From the NCBI GenBank assembly GCA_038231215.1, contig JBBRLS010000022.1:1-64000 (forward strand): 64,000 bases of DNA, in the 5' to 3' direction. The DNA comes from Schlegelella_A sp038231215. Its GTDB lineage: Bacteria; Pseudomonadota; Gammaproteobacteria; Burkholderiales; Burkholderiaceae_C. Shown here in pieces: positions 1-9,054 of this stretch (positions within the stretch are counted from its first letter, which is position 1; the number at the start of each line of letters is the position of its first letter). The notes below the pieces were generated by a model, which worked only from the letters and a program-made list of their open reading frames with translations, searched no databases and was not told where the DNA came from. Position numbers and translations under genes: made by a program.

Positions 1-8
1 ACTGAGCG

Positions 9-2282
9 ATGGTCGATCCGCGAGAACTGTCTGCCCTGTCCCGGCTGCTCGACGCCGCGCTCGATCTGCCCGACGACGACGCCCGTGCCCGCTGGATGGC
101 GGCGTTCGGACCGGAGCAGGAGCTTCTCCGCCCCAAGCTCGAAAAGCTGCTCGCCATGCGTTCGACGCCCGTACCGGCGATCGACGACGGACCGGCCGTC
201 GGCGGTCTGGCGCAGAGCCCCCTGTCGCCGCGGTTGCTCGGCGCGGGTCACCTCGTGGGCCCCTATGTCCTGATCCGCGAGCTCGGGCTCGGTGGCATGA
301 GCAGCGTCTGGCTGGGGCGAGACGAGAGGGTCGCCGATGGTGTGCTCGTGGCGCTCAAGCTGCCTGCGGTTTCACTCGATAGCGAAGCGTTTCTGGCGCG
401 CTTCGCGCGCGAGCGCGAATTCCTGCAGCGGCTGCAGCATCCCGGCATCGCAAAGATGGTCGATGCCGGTGTCTCCGACGCTGGCCAGCACTATCTAGCC
501 CTCGAATATGTGGAAGGGTCGGCACTCGACGCCTATTGCGCTGCCCGTCGACTCGATGTGCGCTCGCGCATCGCCGTCTTCCTTCAAGTGTTGACGGCCG
601 TGCAGCACGCCCATTCGCGGTCTGTTCTGCACCGCGATCTCAAGCCCTCGAACATCCTGGTCACTCCTTCCGGCGAGGTCCGGCTGCTGGACTTCGGCAT
701 CGCCAAGACGCTCGTCGGCGGCCAAGCCGACGAGACCGAACTGACCGCGCAATGGGGACGGGCGATGACGCGCGATTTCGCGAGCCCCGAGCAGCTTGTC
801 GGCGGCACAGTCACCGTGCGCAGCGACATCTACTCGCTGGGCGTGATTCTGTTCGAGCTGCTCTGCGGCGAGCGTCCCTCGCGCCCCCTGCCGCTGGCGG
901 CGAAGGACGCAACGACCGCGTTGCCCGACGAATTCGCGCCCTTGCCGAGCGAGCACTGCCGCGTCGACTCGGTGGTGGCGCAGAGCGAGGGCGGTGCAAC
1001 TCGGCTCGCGCGTCTGCTCGCCGGCGACATCGACGAAATCGTTTCGCGCACGCTGCGCCACGAGGCGAGGGAGCGCTACCCCGACGTCTCGCTGCTGAGC
1101 GCCGATCTTTCGCGTGTCCTCGCCCACGAGCCGGTCGGTACGCGTCTGCAGCGCTGGCGCTTTCGCATCGCACTCCTGCTGCGACGCCAGCGCGCCGCGG
1201 TCTCAGGTGCCTCGTTGCTGCTGCTTGCCGTCGGGCTGCTCGGCCATTCGCATCGGCTCGCCGCCGACATCGAAGCCCGGTTTGCGCCGGCCGTGCCCGA
1301 GGCGGCGCAGACTGCCGTGGTCAGCGTCGGCGCCGAGGACTACCAGCGCCTGTTCGGCGCCACCAGCCCCCTCGATCCGCTCGTGCTGCGAAGGCTGCTC
1401 GCGCGCATCCTGGAGGGGCAGCCGGCGGTCGTCGGCGTCGACATCGACACCTCGTCGCCTTCGTTCGCGACCCTGCGCGGCGCATTCGACGCCGCCGCAC
1501 TGCGTCGCATCGTCTGGGGCCGTGACATCGCTGCCTCCGATCGCGCCGATTCCCTGCCTGCCCCGCGCGCCGTACTCGGCAGCGCCGATGCCGCCGTCCC
1601 GCTGCGCTCGGCGCTGGCGGTCTCGATCGTCGACGGCTCCGCCGGCATCGTGCGCTGGTTCCGTCGCACCATCCAGACGACGACCGGCCCTTTGCCGGCG
1701 TTCGCCGCGGCGTTGGCCGACAGCATTCGGCCGAGCGCCGAACAGGACGACGCAAATCACGTACGCAACATCCGCGTCCTGCCCACCGGCCGCATCGAGT
1801 TGCCGGCTTCGGTGGTGCTAGCAGAAGGCTTCGAGTGGCAGGACCGCATCCGCGGCCGCGTCGTCCTGCTTGGCGGTCGCTACGACCGGGCAGATGTCCA
1901 TCCCACCGCGCTCGGCCTCATGCACGGCATCGAGATCCAGGCCAACGCCGTCGAGACCCAGTTGAGCGGCGCCGACTACACGCGACCGCACTGGTGGGCG
2001 ATCCTGATCATCGGCCTGATCGACCTTGCCGCGACGATCGCGTTCTTCGAGCGACTCGGGTTCGTGCGGGCCGCGCTGGCAAGTCTTGGCTTCGGTCTTG
2101 CGTTAGCACTGGCGCTCGCCGCCACCGGCGCATTTCCGGCTTGGTCCTATGCCATCCTGGCGACCGTCGCGGTGCTCTTGAACCAGCTCGTCCTGACGCT
2201 CTGGCTGCGTCTGCGCGAACCCCGCGCGCGCCTTATCGCTCGACTGCGGCGACACATTCGCGACCGGCCCGACAAGCGCTGA
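9..2282 (+). CDS. Hanks-type Ser/Thr protein kinase with C-terminal CHASE2-like sensor
   Basis: 757-residue membrane kinase. Residues 1-50 form a short acidic/Leu-rich region also found at the start of the second kinase in this window (17.5-20.3 kb). The kinase domain spans about 84-375: glycine loop GLGGMSSVW near 93-101, catalytic Lys117 in VALKLP, HRD at 208-210, DFG at 228-230, SPE at 259-261. A membrane helix near 395-412 is followed by an extracytoplasmic CHASE2-like domain to about 655 (phrases VVGVDIDT and GRVVLLGG fit the family) and then two or three membrane helices. Known for the family: kinase-CHASE2 proteins are taken to sense an external cue and signal by phosphorylation. The ATG lies only three bases after a TGA at 3-5, so an upstream gene, possibly a sigma factor, may be translationally coupled; that gene is outside the window. 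The ligand and substrates cannot be told. Confidence 0.88.
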   Translation: MVDPRELSALSRLLDAALDLPDDDARARWMAAFGPEQELLRPKLEKLLAMRSTPVPAIDDGPAVGGLAQSPLSPRLLGAGHLVGPYVLIRELGLGGMSSVWLGRDERVADGVLVALKLPAVSLDSEAFLARFAREREFLQRLQHPGIAKMVDAGVSDAGQHYLALEYVEGSALDAYCAARRLDVRSRIAVFLQVLTAVQHAHSRSVLHRDLKPSNILVTPSGEVRLLDFGIAKTLVGGQADETELTAQWGRAMTRDFASPEQLVGGTVTVRSDIYSLGVILFELLCGERPSRPLPLAAKDATTALPDEFAPLPSEHCRVDSVVAQSEGGATRLARLLAGDIDEIVSRTLRHEARERYPDVSLLSADLSRVLAHEPVGTRLQRWRFRIALLLRRQRAAVSGASLLLLAVGLLGHSHRLAADIEARFAPAVPEAAQTAVVSVGAEDYQRLFGATSPLDPLVLRRLLARILEGQPAVVGVDIDTSSPSFATLRGAFDAAALRRIVWGRDIAASDRADSLPAPRAVLGSADAAVPLRSALAVSIVDGSAGIVRWFRRTIQTTTGPLPAFAAALADSIRPSAEQDDANHVRNIRVLPTGRIELPASVVLAEGFEWQDRIRGRVVLLGGRYDRADVHPTALGLMHGIEIQANAVETQLSGADYTRPHWWAILIIGLIDLAATIAFFERLGFVRAALASLGFGLALALALAATGAFPAWSYAILATVAVLLNQLVLTLWLRLREPRARLIARLRRHIRDRPDKR

Positions 2283-2300
2283 GGGCGCCGCCAAAGCCAC

Positions 2301-3104
2301 CTAGAGCTCGAGCAGCGCGCGCAGAAAGCCCTTCTTGACGTCGCTGTCGACGGCCGATCCCCAACTCGCTACCAGCCGCACACCAGCGTCGTAGCGTGCC
2401 TTTGCCGCGGTGAGTTCGTCTTCGGGAACCAGCAGCACCGCGCCGCGGCGAGAGCGAGTGCCAAGCGTGGCGCGCCGGTCGGTGACAACGAGCATGTATA
2501 CCCCAGCGCCAAGGCCATGAAGCGGGTATCCGGCGGGGCCCGAACCAGTCCAGGTCAGGCGGAGGTTCGGTGGCGCGCAGTCGCGCGACGCGTCGCAGCC
2601 CGAGGGAACGAGCCGCAGGTCGTAGTCGCCCACCGGCAGGCGGGTCAGCGCGGGGGAGAGATCGACGCTGTCGGGCGACCACGCCAGGACCGTGTCGCTC
2701 AGGGTTTCGGGACCCCGGCTGATCGTTGCGACGTAGCGGTCAGGATCGCCGGCGATGCGAGCGATCACGCGATCAAGTACCTGCAGCAGTGAAGGGGCGA
2801 CGGCCGGGCTGCCCGCTGGCGCCGGCACCACCAGCGGCGAGGAACACGAACGGGGCTCATCGCAGCGACGGGCGGCGAGCACGGCGCCCGACTTCGCCTC
2901 GACAACGACGATGCGATCGCCAACGACGGGTGCTCTCGCCGTCAAGCGTGCGCCGACAAGGATCGGCGCGCCGACGACCAGGGCGCTCGTGCTGCCTTGC
3001 ACAGACCACGCGCCTTGCGCCACGAGCACATAGCCGGCGATCTCGGCGCCGCGTGCGGCCGAGATCGATATCCAAACCAGGGCGATGGCAAGTCCGTGCC
3101 TCAT
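2301..3104 (-). CDS. Exported protein of unknown function
   Basis: 267 residues from the ATG at 3104; an in-frame start 21 codons upstream would place extra residues before a clear signal peptide (MRHGLAIALVWISISAARG, cleavage likely after ARG), so the inner start is preferred. A GGAG lies about 12 bases upstream of it. The mature protein has no domain I recognise. It contains a region rich in paired Cys (RRCDEPRSCSS and GCDASRDCAP), which may form disulfides in the periplasm. It converges on the kinase gene with 18 bases between their ends. The kinase may be functionally linked, as secreted companions often sit beside kinase-sensor genes, but nothing in the sequence proves it. Confidence 0.6.
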   Translation of the reverse strand: MRHGLAIALVWISISAARGAEIAGYVLVAQGAWSVQGSTSALVVGAPILVGARLTARAPVVGDRIVVVEAKSGAVLAARRCDEPRSCSSPLVVPAPAGSPAVAPSLLQVLDRVIARIAGDPDRYVATISRGPETLSDTVLAWSPDSVDLSPALTRLPVGDYDLRLVPSGCDASRDCAPPNLRLTWTGSGPAGYPLHGLGAGVYMLVVTDRRATLGTRSRRGAVLLVPEDELTAAKARYDAGVRLVASWGSAVDSDVKKGFLRALLEL

Positions 3105-3322
3105 GTATTTCGGTCGCTCCGACTGTCTTCCAGTGCTGCTCAACTGGAAATACGCAACGGCGGTCACGAAGCGGACATCGAAGCGAACGCGGCTTGCCCG
3201 TCGACCGGATCACTGTAGCGTGATTCTGTCCAGGAAACCGATGGCCGCTTTCGAATGCTCGGCGCGTACATCCACTCGAAGGGCACCGATGGGCGGTGCC
3301 CGATCCGACAAGGGACGCCGCC

Positions 3323-3652
3323 ATGATCCTCAACGCCATCCTCGAAGCGGCCATGCTGGTGTGCTTCGGGCTCGCTTGGCCGCTGGCCAACCTTCGCATG
3401 TTGCGCACCGGCAGGGCCGAAGGCCGTGGCATGGTGCCTGCGGCGCTCGTCCTGTGCGGCTACGTGGCAGGCATGGCGGCCAAGCTCGTGATGGCCGCGT
3501 ACGGCGGCACCCTGCCGGTCATCTTCTGGATGTACGCGCTGAACGCGTGTTCAGTCGGACTGAACTTGTTCCTGCAATGGCACTTGAGCCAGCGCACCCG
3601 AACGCACGAGTCGATGATCCGTGTGGACGAACGGGTGGGAGTGCCCTCGTGA
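3323..3652 (+). CDS. Small three-helix membrane protein, PQ-loop/SemiSWEET-like
   Basis: 109 residues from the ATG at 3323, preceded by AAGGGA at good spacing; an earlier in-frame ATG at 3296 lacks a visible Shine-Dalgarno and adds only polar residues. Three hydrophobic segments lie near residues 4-20, 36-54 and 60-85. The phrase AWPLANLRMLRTGRAEG in the first helix and loop, then GYVAGMAAKL, recalls bacterial PQ-loop/SemiSWEET-like proteins, which carry a proline in helix 1 and are small transporters working as dimers. That placement is inference from pattern only; no transported substrate can be named. It is followed by a convergent gene and has no obvious operon partner. Confidence 0.6.
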   Translation: MILNAILEAAMLVCFGLAWPLANLRMLRTGRAEGRGMVPAALVLCGYVAGMAAKLVMAAYGGTLPVIFWMYALNACSVGLNLFLQWHLSQRTRTHESMIRVDERVGVPS

Positions 3653-3743
3653 ATCGTCAGCCAGCACCGACCAGGATGAAGGCCGCCCGGGGCGCCGGAT
3701 GGCGAGTGCGCGGGTCGCAAGGCCGACATCGCCGCAACTGCGC

Positions 3744-6422
3744 TCAGCCGACGCTCGTCGGCCCGCGCTCACGCAGCGCCGCGATAACGTTGCCCAGCCG
3801 CTCGCGCTGAAGATCGTCGAGGGCCGCGCATTCGATTGCCGCTGCCAGCAACTCGTTCGGCGCAAGCGGGGACTGCGCGCCGCGTTGCCGGCCTTCCAGG
3901 GCTGCTTTCATCGCCCGCAGCTTGAGGTCGCGGCGCGACGCGGCGAACGCAGGTGGCGAATCAACCTGAAACGCGGCCTCCAGCTGCAACAGCAGGTCGT
4001 CGGGCGTCGCACCACTGCCCAAGCCGTTGCGGGGCTCGGAACCGACCAGCGCAGCGCGCCGGGCCAGCGCTTGTTCCCAGGCAGGCGGCAGCACAGGCTG
4101 CGCCGCCCGGCGCTGCTCGAGCGCGGCCCTTGCCTCGGCAGAGTCGGCTCCGTGTTCGAACTCCTCGTAAAGCGCCAGCTTGGCCAGCAGCAGGTCGCAG
4201 GTGGCGTGCCAGCCGCGTTGCCCGCTCGTGACCAGGAGCTGGCGCACGCCGTCGCGCGCCCTGAAGAACTGCGCATCGAGCGCGGCTGCGTCGCCGCGCG
4301 GCGCGAGCCCCAAACGCTGCCACTGCGTGTCGACCTCGGCCAGGGTGCGCTTGAGTTCAGCCGGCGGCGTGTCGGCCGCCAGAGCCGCGACTCGTTCGAT
4401 CAGCGCGGCTCGCGCGGCGCCGTTGGCTCTGAACTCCGCGTCGCGAGCGCTGAAGGCAGCGTCTCGCGCACTGAAAACGGCGTCGATGTCAGCCTTGAAG
4501 CGTGCCCATAGCGCGTTCTCGACGGCGCGCGCCAGAGGCAGCGCCGCGGCATGACGCTGCCACTCGGCCTGCAGTTCGCGCGCCCTGCTGATCCACTCCC
4601 GGCCGCTGGCGCCCGCCCTCGCCTCGCCCGCCAGGGTCGTGGCGCTGGCGACCAGCCGCTCGCGCTCGATCTGGGCGGCGCGGCGCGCTTCGTTCAACGG
4701 CGCTTCCAGGCGCAGCACAGCGGCGTTGACGCGCTCGACTAGCTTGTCGCGCTCGCGGCGCGGCACCGTGTGCTCGAGCGGCCCCAGCCTTCGAAAGTCG
4801 CCCTGGAATCGCTCCAGGGCAGCGGCCAGCGCCTTCCAGTCGGGCACGGCGCCAGCTTCGTCCTGATCGGCCAACGCGACCGCGTTCAACGCCTCGACCA
4901 GTTGATTGCGGGCCTGCAGGTTCTGGGCACGCGCGGCGCGCTGCACGTCGAGGTGGGCGGCGACGGGGCGGTAGGCGATCTTGAGTGCGGCCTCGAAGCG
5001 CTGCCAGAGCGAGCGGCTGGTCGCGCCACCCAGGCGATCGAGTTCCTTCCAGCGCGCGCGCAGGTCGTCGATGACCTCGGCCTGTTGCCGGATCGACAGC
5101 TTCATGATCTCCGCACCCGGCTCGCCGAGAGTGGCCGCCGCCAGCGCTTCGGCTTGCAGCACGAGCTCGTCGCGTGCCAGTCCACCGCCCCAATGCTGCC
5201 AACCCTTGAGCCGCGTGTACTCGGCCTGGACCGCATCGATTCGTGGCGCCAACAGAGCGCCTGACGCGCCGCGGTGCAAGAGTTCGTCAACCTCGAGCAG
5301 GTGCTTGTGGGTATCGACCAGATGACCGGCGGCGAGGGCGGCCTCGGCCCGTTCCAGCGCGGTGGCCAACGTGCCGGTGCGTTGAAGTCGGACTTCTCGC
5401 TCACGGCCGAGCGCTCGCTCGCGCCGCTCGGCGCGCCTGGCTTGGTGCGCCTGGTCCCGGGCCTGCTGCCATTGCTCGAAGCGTTGGCTCAACGCAGCGG
5501 CAAGACTGGCATCGGCCAGCGGCGCAAGCGCAAGCCAGCGCGACGCCGGGTCGAGCGGCGTGGCGCCCGATTCGGCCGAGGCGTCGCTCGCGGGGCGTTC
5601 CGGCAACGCCGTCGCCCCGGCCGGCGAAGGGGCGTGCAGCAACTCATCGAGAACGGCGAGACGCTCGTCGAGTTGGGCGCCCATCTGCAACGCGCCACGC
5701 AGCGATTCGCGCAGGGCGGCGCTGGTGTCTTCTCCCGGCTCGGCCTCGAGGATGGGGTGCGCCCAGGCGCAGGTTGCGGCGAGGTGGCCGCGATCCTGCG
5801 TGCCGGCGGCAGCCGCCGTGCAGGCGGCCTGCAGAAGCGCGAGCGCCTGGCGCGCCTCGACGGTCCAGCGATCGATCTTCAGCGTGTGATCGCCGCGCTC
5901 GCGCGTGAGCGCGGCCAGCTGTGCCAGCAAGGCCTCGAATTCGCCGCGCTGCCCGGCCTCGATCAGCGCGAGGTCGAGCGCCTGCCAGTCACGGTCGAGC
6001 TTGACAAGCACGTTGGCGGCAATCAAGGGCTCTTCGACCAAGGCTTTCGCAGCCTCGATCAGCCGGCCTGCCTGCTCTGCGGTTTCGCGCAGCGCGACCT
6101 GCCCAAGGTAGCGTTGCTTGGCCAGGCGATGCACCCGGCGGTCGCGGTCACGAAGCTCGCGCTCGGCAAGCTTCAAGGCCGCTTCGCCGGTCAGAGCGCC
6201 GACCGCGGCTACTTTCACGTCGACCGGTGCGCCCTCGCGGGTCAGCGCAAGCAGGGCGATGTCGTCACCCTGCGCGGACTGCAGCTTCTGCGCCCAGTCG
6301 ATGACCGGGGTGCTGGCCGCCTGCATCTGCACCGAGCGACTGCCGGTCTCGGGCTCGGGGGCAGTGCCCTCCGGTCGATCGGCGGCCGGTGCTTTGTTCT
6401 TCTTGAACAGCCAATCGGGCAT
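3744..6422 (-). CDS. DUF349-domain protein, large and mostly helical
   Basis: 892 residues starting at MPDWLFKKNK, the N-terminus typical of the betaproteobacterial DUF349 family (a WLF/WFF motif, then basic, then Pro/Ala-rich). An in-frame start 22 codons upstream is less likely. The body is highly charged alpha helix with long Ala/Arg/Glu runs and repeated W..L...R patterns (for example LRARWKELDRLG, LQAEWQRHAAAL, VDTQWQRLGLAP) that mark repeated DUF349 units. No signal peptide or membrane helix. Function is not established; helical DUF349 proteins have been linked only loosely to stress or nucleic-acid roles. It is transcribed away from glmS with 76 bases between its start and the glmS stop, and so may be read through from glmS. 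Confidence 0.8.
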   Translation of the reverse strand: MPDWLFKKNKAPAADRPEGTAPEPETGSRSVQMQAASTPVIDWAQKLQSAQGDDIALLALTREGAPVDVKVAAVGALTGEAALKLAERELRDRDRRVHRLAKQRYLGQVALRETAEQAGRLIEAAKALVEEPLIAANVLVKLDRDWQALDLALIEAGQRGEFEALLAQLAALTRERGDHTLKIDRWTVEARQALALLQAACTAAAAGTQDRGHLAATCAWAHPILEAEPGEDTSAALRESLRGALQMGAQLDERLAVLDELLHAPSPAGATALPERPASDASAESGATPLDPASRWLALAPLADASLAAALSQRFEQWQQARDQAHQARRAERRERALGREREVRLQRTGTLATALERAEAALAAGHLVDTHKHLLEVDELLHRGASGALLAPRIDAVQAEYTRLKGWQHWGGGLARDELVLQAEALAAATLGEPGAEIMKLSIRQQAEVIDDLRARWKELDRLGGATSRSLWQRFEAALKIAYRPVAAHLDVQRAARAQNLQARNQLVEALNAVALADQDEAGAVPDWKALAAALERFQGDFRRLGPLEHTVPRRERDKLVERVNAAVLRLEAPLNEARRAAQIERERLVASATTLAGEARAGASGREWISRARELQAEWQRHAAALPLARAVENALWARFKADIDAVFSARDAAFSARDAEFRANGAARAALIERVAALAADTPPAELKRTLAEVDTQWQRLGLAPRGDAAALDAQFFRARDGVRQLLVTSGQRGWHATCDLLLAKLALYEEFEHGADSAEARAALEQRRAAQPVLPPAWEQALARRAALVGSEPRNGLGSGATPDDLLLQLEAAFQVDSPPAFAASRRDLKLRAMKAALEGRQRGAQSPLAPNELLAAAIECAALDDLQRERLGNVIAALRERGPTSVG

Positions 6423-6498
6423 GGGCGGGGCGAAGGTTCGGACCGTTCGGGAAATAGTGCGCATTGTCCGGCGCTGCGCGCCGGACAAGAGCCCGAAG

Positions 6499-8415
6499 TC
6501 ATTCGACCGTCACGCTCTTCGCAAGGTTGCGCGGCTTGTCGACATCCGTTCCCCGCGCCACCGCCGTGTGATACGCGAGCAACTGCAGCGGCACGACGTG
6601 CAGGATCGGCGAGAGCGCGCCGTAGTGCTCGGGCAGGCGGATCACGCGCACGCCTTCGGCCGGCTCGATGCGAGAGCCGGCATCGGCAAAGACGAACAGC
6701 TCGCCGCCGCGCGCGCGCACCTCATGCAGGTTGCTCTTCAGCTTTTCGAGCAGGGCATCGTTGGGCGCGATCACCACCACCGGCATCTGCGACGTGACGA
6801 GCGCGAGCGGCCCGTGCTTCAGCTCGCCGGCTGGGTAGGCCTCGGCATGGATATAGCTGATCTCCTTGAGCTTGAGCGCGCCTTCCATCGCCACCGGATA
6901 GTGCATGCCACGGCCGAGAAAGAGCGCGTTCTCCTTGCGCGCAAACTCCTCGCTCCAGGCGATCACCTGCGGCTCGAGCGCGAGCACCGATTGCACTGCG
7001 ACCGGCAGGTGGCGCAGGGCCTCGAGGTGCGCCGCCTCGCTCGCGTCGTCGAGCCGACCTTTGGTTTGTGCCAGCGCCAGGGCGAGCAGGAACAGGCCGA
7101 CGAGTTGCGTCGTGAACGCCTTGGTCGAGGCGACGCCGATCTCGACGCCGGCCCGCGTGACGTAGGCCATGGCGCACTCGCGCACCATCGCGCTCGTCGC
7201 CACGTTGCAGATCGTCAGCGTGTGCTCCATGCCGAGCGAGCGCGCATGCTTCAGCGCCGCCAGCGTGTCGGCGGTCTCGCCGCTCTGCGAGATCGTGACG
7301 ACCAGCGTTTTCGGGTTCGGCACGCTGTCGCGGTACCGGTACTCGCTCGCCACCTCGACGTTGGTCGGAATCCTGGCGATGCTCTCGAGCCAGTACTTGG
7401 CGACCGAGCCGCTGTAGTAGCTGGTGCCGCAGGCCAGGATCAGCACCTGCTCGACGCCCTTGAAGACGCGATACGCGCCGTCGCCGAACAGCTCGGGCGA
7501 GATGCCGGGTACCGCATCGAGCGTGTCGGCGATCGCCTTCGGCTGCTCGAAGATCTCTTTCTGCATGTAGTGGCGATAGGGCCCGAGCTCGGCGGCGCCG
7601 GTGTGCGCGACGACGGTCCGCACCGGCCGGTCGATGGCCTTGAAGACGCCCGTCGCGTCGGCGCGGACGATCCAGTACTTGCCGAGCTGGATATCGGCGA
7701 CATCGCCTTCCTCGAGATAGACGATCTGGTCGGTGACGCCAGCCAGCGCCATCGCGTCGGAGGCGAGAAAGTTCTCGTTCGCGCCCGGCACCGTGCCGAC
7801 GCCGAGGATGAGCGGCGAGCCGCGCCGCGCGCCGATGACGCGATGCGGCTCGTCGCGGCAGAACACGGCGATCGCATAGGCGCCGCGCAGGCGCGGCAAG
7901 GTGCGCTCGACGGCCTCGAGCAGGTCGCCGTCGTAGAGATGGTCGACGAGATGGGCGATGACCTCGGTGTCGGTCTGCGTCACGAACGAATAGCCCCTGC
8001 CCCTCAGCTCGGCGCGCAACTCGTCGTGGTTCTCGATGATGCCGTTGTGCACCAGGCCGACACGGCCGGCGGCGGCGATGCCCGACGCCTTGCCGGCATC
8101 GCTCTCGCTTCCGTCACCCGACCGCGGAGCGATGTTCGGGCCGTGCGAGAAATGCGGATGCGCGTTGTGCACGACCGGCGCGCCGTGCGTGGCCCAGCGC
8201 GTGTGCGCGATGCCGGTGCCGCCTTCGAGATGGTCGGCGGCGACGTTGGCGGCGAGCTCGGCGACGCGGGCCGTGCTGCGCGCGCGGCGCAACTCGCCGT
8301 TCTGGTGCAGCGCTACGCCGCACGAGTCGTAGCCCCGGTATTCGAGGCGGCGCAGACCTTCGACGAGGATCGGAACGATGTTGCGGGCGCTGACGGCGGC
8401 GACGATTCCACACAT
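6499..8415 (-). CDS. glmS: Glutamine--fructose-6-phosphate aminotransferase (isomerizing)
   Basis: Makes glucosamine-6-phosphate from fructose-6-phosphate and glutamine, the first step to UDP-GlcNAc for peptidoglycan and lipid A; glmU at 51.3 kb completes the route. 638 residues from ATG at 8415, giving the required MCGIVAA with Cys2 as N-terminal nucleophile after Met removal; an in-frame TTG two codons earlier would bury that Cys. The glutaminase domain (about 2-250; EYRGYDS, THGAPVVHNAHPH, LVHNGIIENH) is followed by two SIS isomerase domains (ACGTSYYSG, TISQSGETADT, SQSG-type loops, C-terminal AKSVTVE). It is about 30 residues longer than the usual 609; roughly 20 of these lie between HPHFS and GRVGLVHNG (about residues 93-117), a Gly/Ser/Asp-rich insertion in the glutaminase domain. 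Divergent from the Lrp-type gene. Confidence 0.97.
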   Translation of the reverse strand: MCGIVAAVSARNIVPILVEGLRRLEYRGYDSCGVALHQNGELRRARSTARVAELAANVAADHLEGGTGIAHTRWATHGAPVVHNAHPHFSHGPNIAPRSGDGSESDAGKASGIAAAGRVGLVHNGIIENHDELRAELRGRGYSFVTQTDTEVIAHLVDHLYDGDLLEAVERTLPRLRGAYAIAVFCRDEPHRVIGARRGSPLILGVGTVPGANENFLASDAMALAGVTDQIVYLEEGDVADIQLGKYWIVRADATGVFKAIDRPVRTVVAHTGAAELGPYRHYMQKEIFEQPKAIADTLDAVPGISPELFGDGAYRVFKGVEQVLILACGTSYYSGSVAKYWLESIARIPTNVEVASEYRYRDSVPNPKTLVVTISQSGETADTLAALKHARSLGMEHTLTICNVATSAMVRECAMAYVTRAGVEIGVASTKAFTTQLVGLFLLALALAQTKGRLDDASEAAHLEALRHLPVAVQSVLALEPQVIAWSEEFARKENALFLGRGMHYPVAMEGALKLKEISYIHAEAYPAGELKHGPLALVTSQMPVVVIAPNDALLEKLKSNLHEVRARGGELFVFADAGSRIEPAEGVRVIRLPEHYGALSPILHVVPLQLLAYHTAVARGTDVDKPRNLAKSVTVE

Positions 8416-8481
8416 GGTCAATAAGGGGAGAAGTTGGGGAGCAGCGGCACTTTAGGCCGATCTCGCCATCCATATCTTGCG

Positions 8482-8527
8482 CATTTCAATTGATAACGGC
8501 TGAATATTTCAGTACTCTTGTGAAATG
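8482..8527. promoter_or_regulatory. Promoter and symmetric operator of the Lrp-type gene
   Basis: TTGATA (8490-8495), a 17-base spacer and TACTCT (8513-8518) form a plausible sigma-70 promoter reading rightward. Overlapping it are three related dyads: CATTTCA at 8482-8488 and its exact complement TGAAATG at 8521-8527, with the palindrome CTGAATATTTCAG at 8500-8512 between them. Half-sites are spaced roughly evenly, as expected for an Lrp/AsnC multimer wrapping DNA, so autoregulation is likely (inference). The predicted transcription start, seven bases after the -10, falls on or beside the ATG at 8525, and no Shine-Dalgarno precedes it, suggesting a leaderless message. Confidence 0.55.
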
Positions 8528-9046
8528 GCTAAATCTTCCAAAACAGTAGAAGTTGCGGCTGAATCAGTCATCCCCGTCGTCCTCGACTCGACCGACCTGA
8601 AGATCCTGGAGAGCCTGCAAACCGACGCCTCGCTCACCAATCACGCGCTGGCGGCGCTCGTACACACCTCGCCGGCCACCTGCCTGCGCCGCGTCAAGCG
8701 TCTGGTCGATGCGGGAATCGTCGAGCGCCGCGTCGCCCTGCTCTCGCCAGAGAAGCTGCTCTTCGGACTCACCGCGATCGTCGAGGTCACGCTCGACCGG
8801 CAGTCGGCCGAAGCCTTGGCCGCATTCGAGGCACGCGCCGTTGCCGCGGCCGCCGTGCAGCAGTGCCATCGCGTCTCGCCGGGACCCGACTTCATCCTCA
8901 TCGTCCAGGTCGCCGACATGGCCGCGTATCACGCGCTCGTGCAGCGCCTGTTCACGGCCGATGCGAACGTGCGCAACGTGAAGAGCTTCTTCAGCGTGCA
9001 CCGCGCCAAGTTCGAAACGCGCATCGTCCTGCCGCCACCCGGCTGA
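8525..9046 (+). CDS. Lrp/AsnC-family transcription regulator
   Basis: 173 residues. A 20-residue N-terminal tail precedes the helix-turn-helix (DSTDLKILESLQ...TNHALAALVHTSPATCLRRVKRL, about 21-65), then the RAM/effector domain (about 78-155; LTAIVEVTLDRQ, GPDFILIVQVADMAAYHALV, VKSFFSVHRAKFET). The layout and length match feast/famine regulators, which bind amino acids or related metabolites and form octamers. Divergent from glmS across 109 bases that hold a symmetric site array, so it probably controls itself and perhaps glmS. The target amino acid cannot be inferred. The ATG at 8525 has no Shine-Dalgarno; a downstream start is possible but would only trim the tail. Confidence 0.92.
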   Translation: MAKSSKTVEVAAESVIPVVLDSTDLKILESLQTDASLTNHALAALVHTSPATCLRRVKRLVDAGIVERRVALLSPEKLLFGLTAIVEVTLDRQSAEALAAFEARAVAAAAVQQCHRVSPGPDFILIVQVADMAAYHALVQRLFTADANVRNVKSFFSVHRAKFETRIVLPPPG

Positions 9047-9054
9047 GCCGCGCT

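Noticed and set aside
8416..8524. glmS riboswitch/ribozyme
   Set aside because: That ribozyme is a Gram-positive leader and no core sequence of it is seen upstream of glmS.
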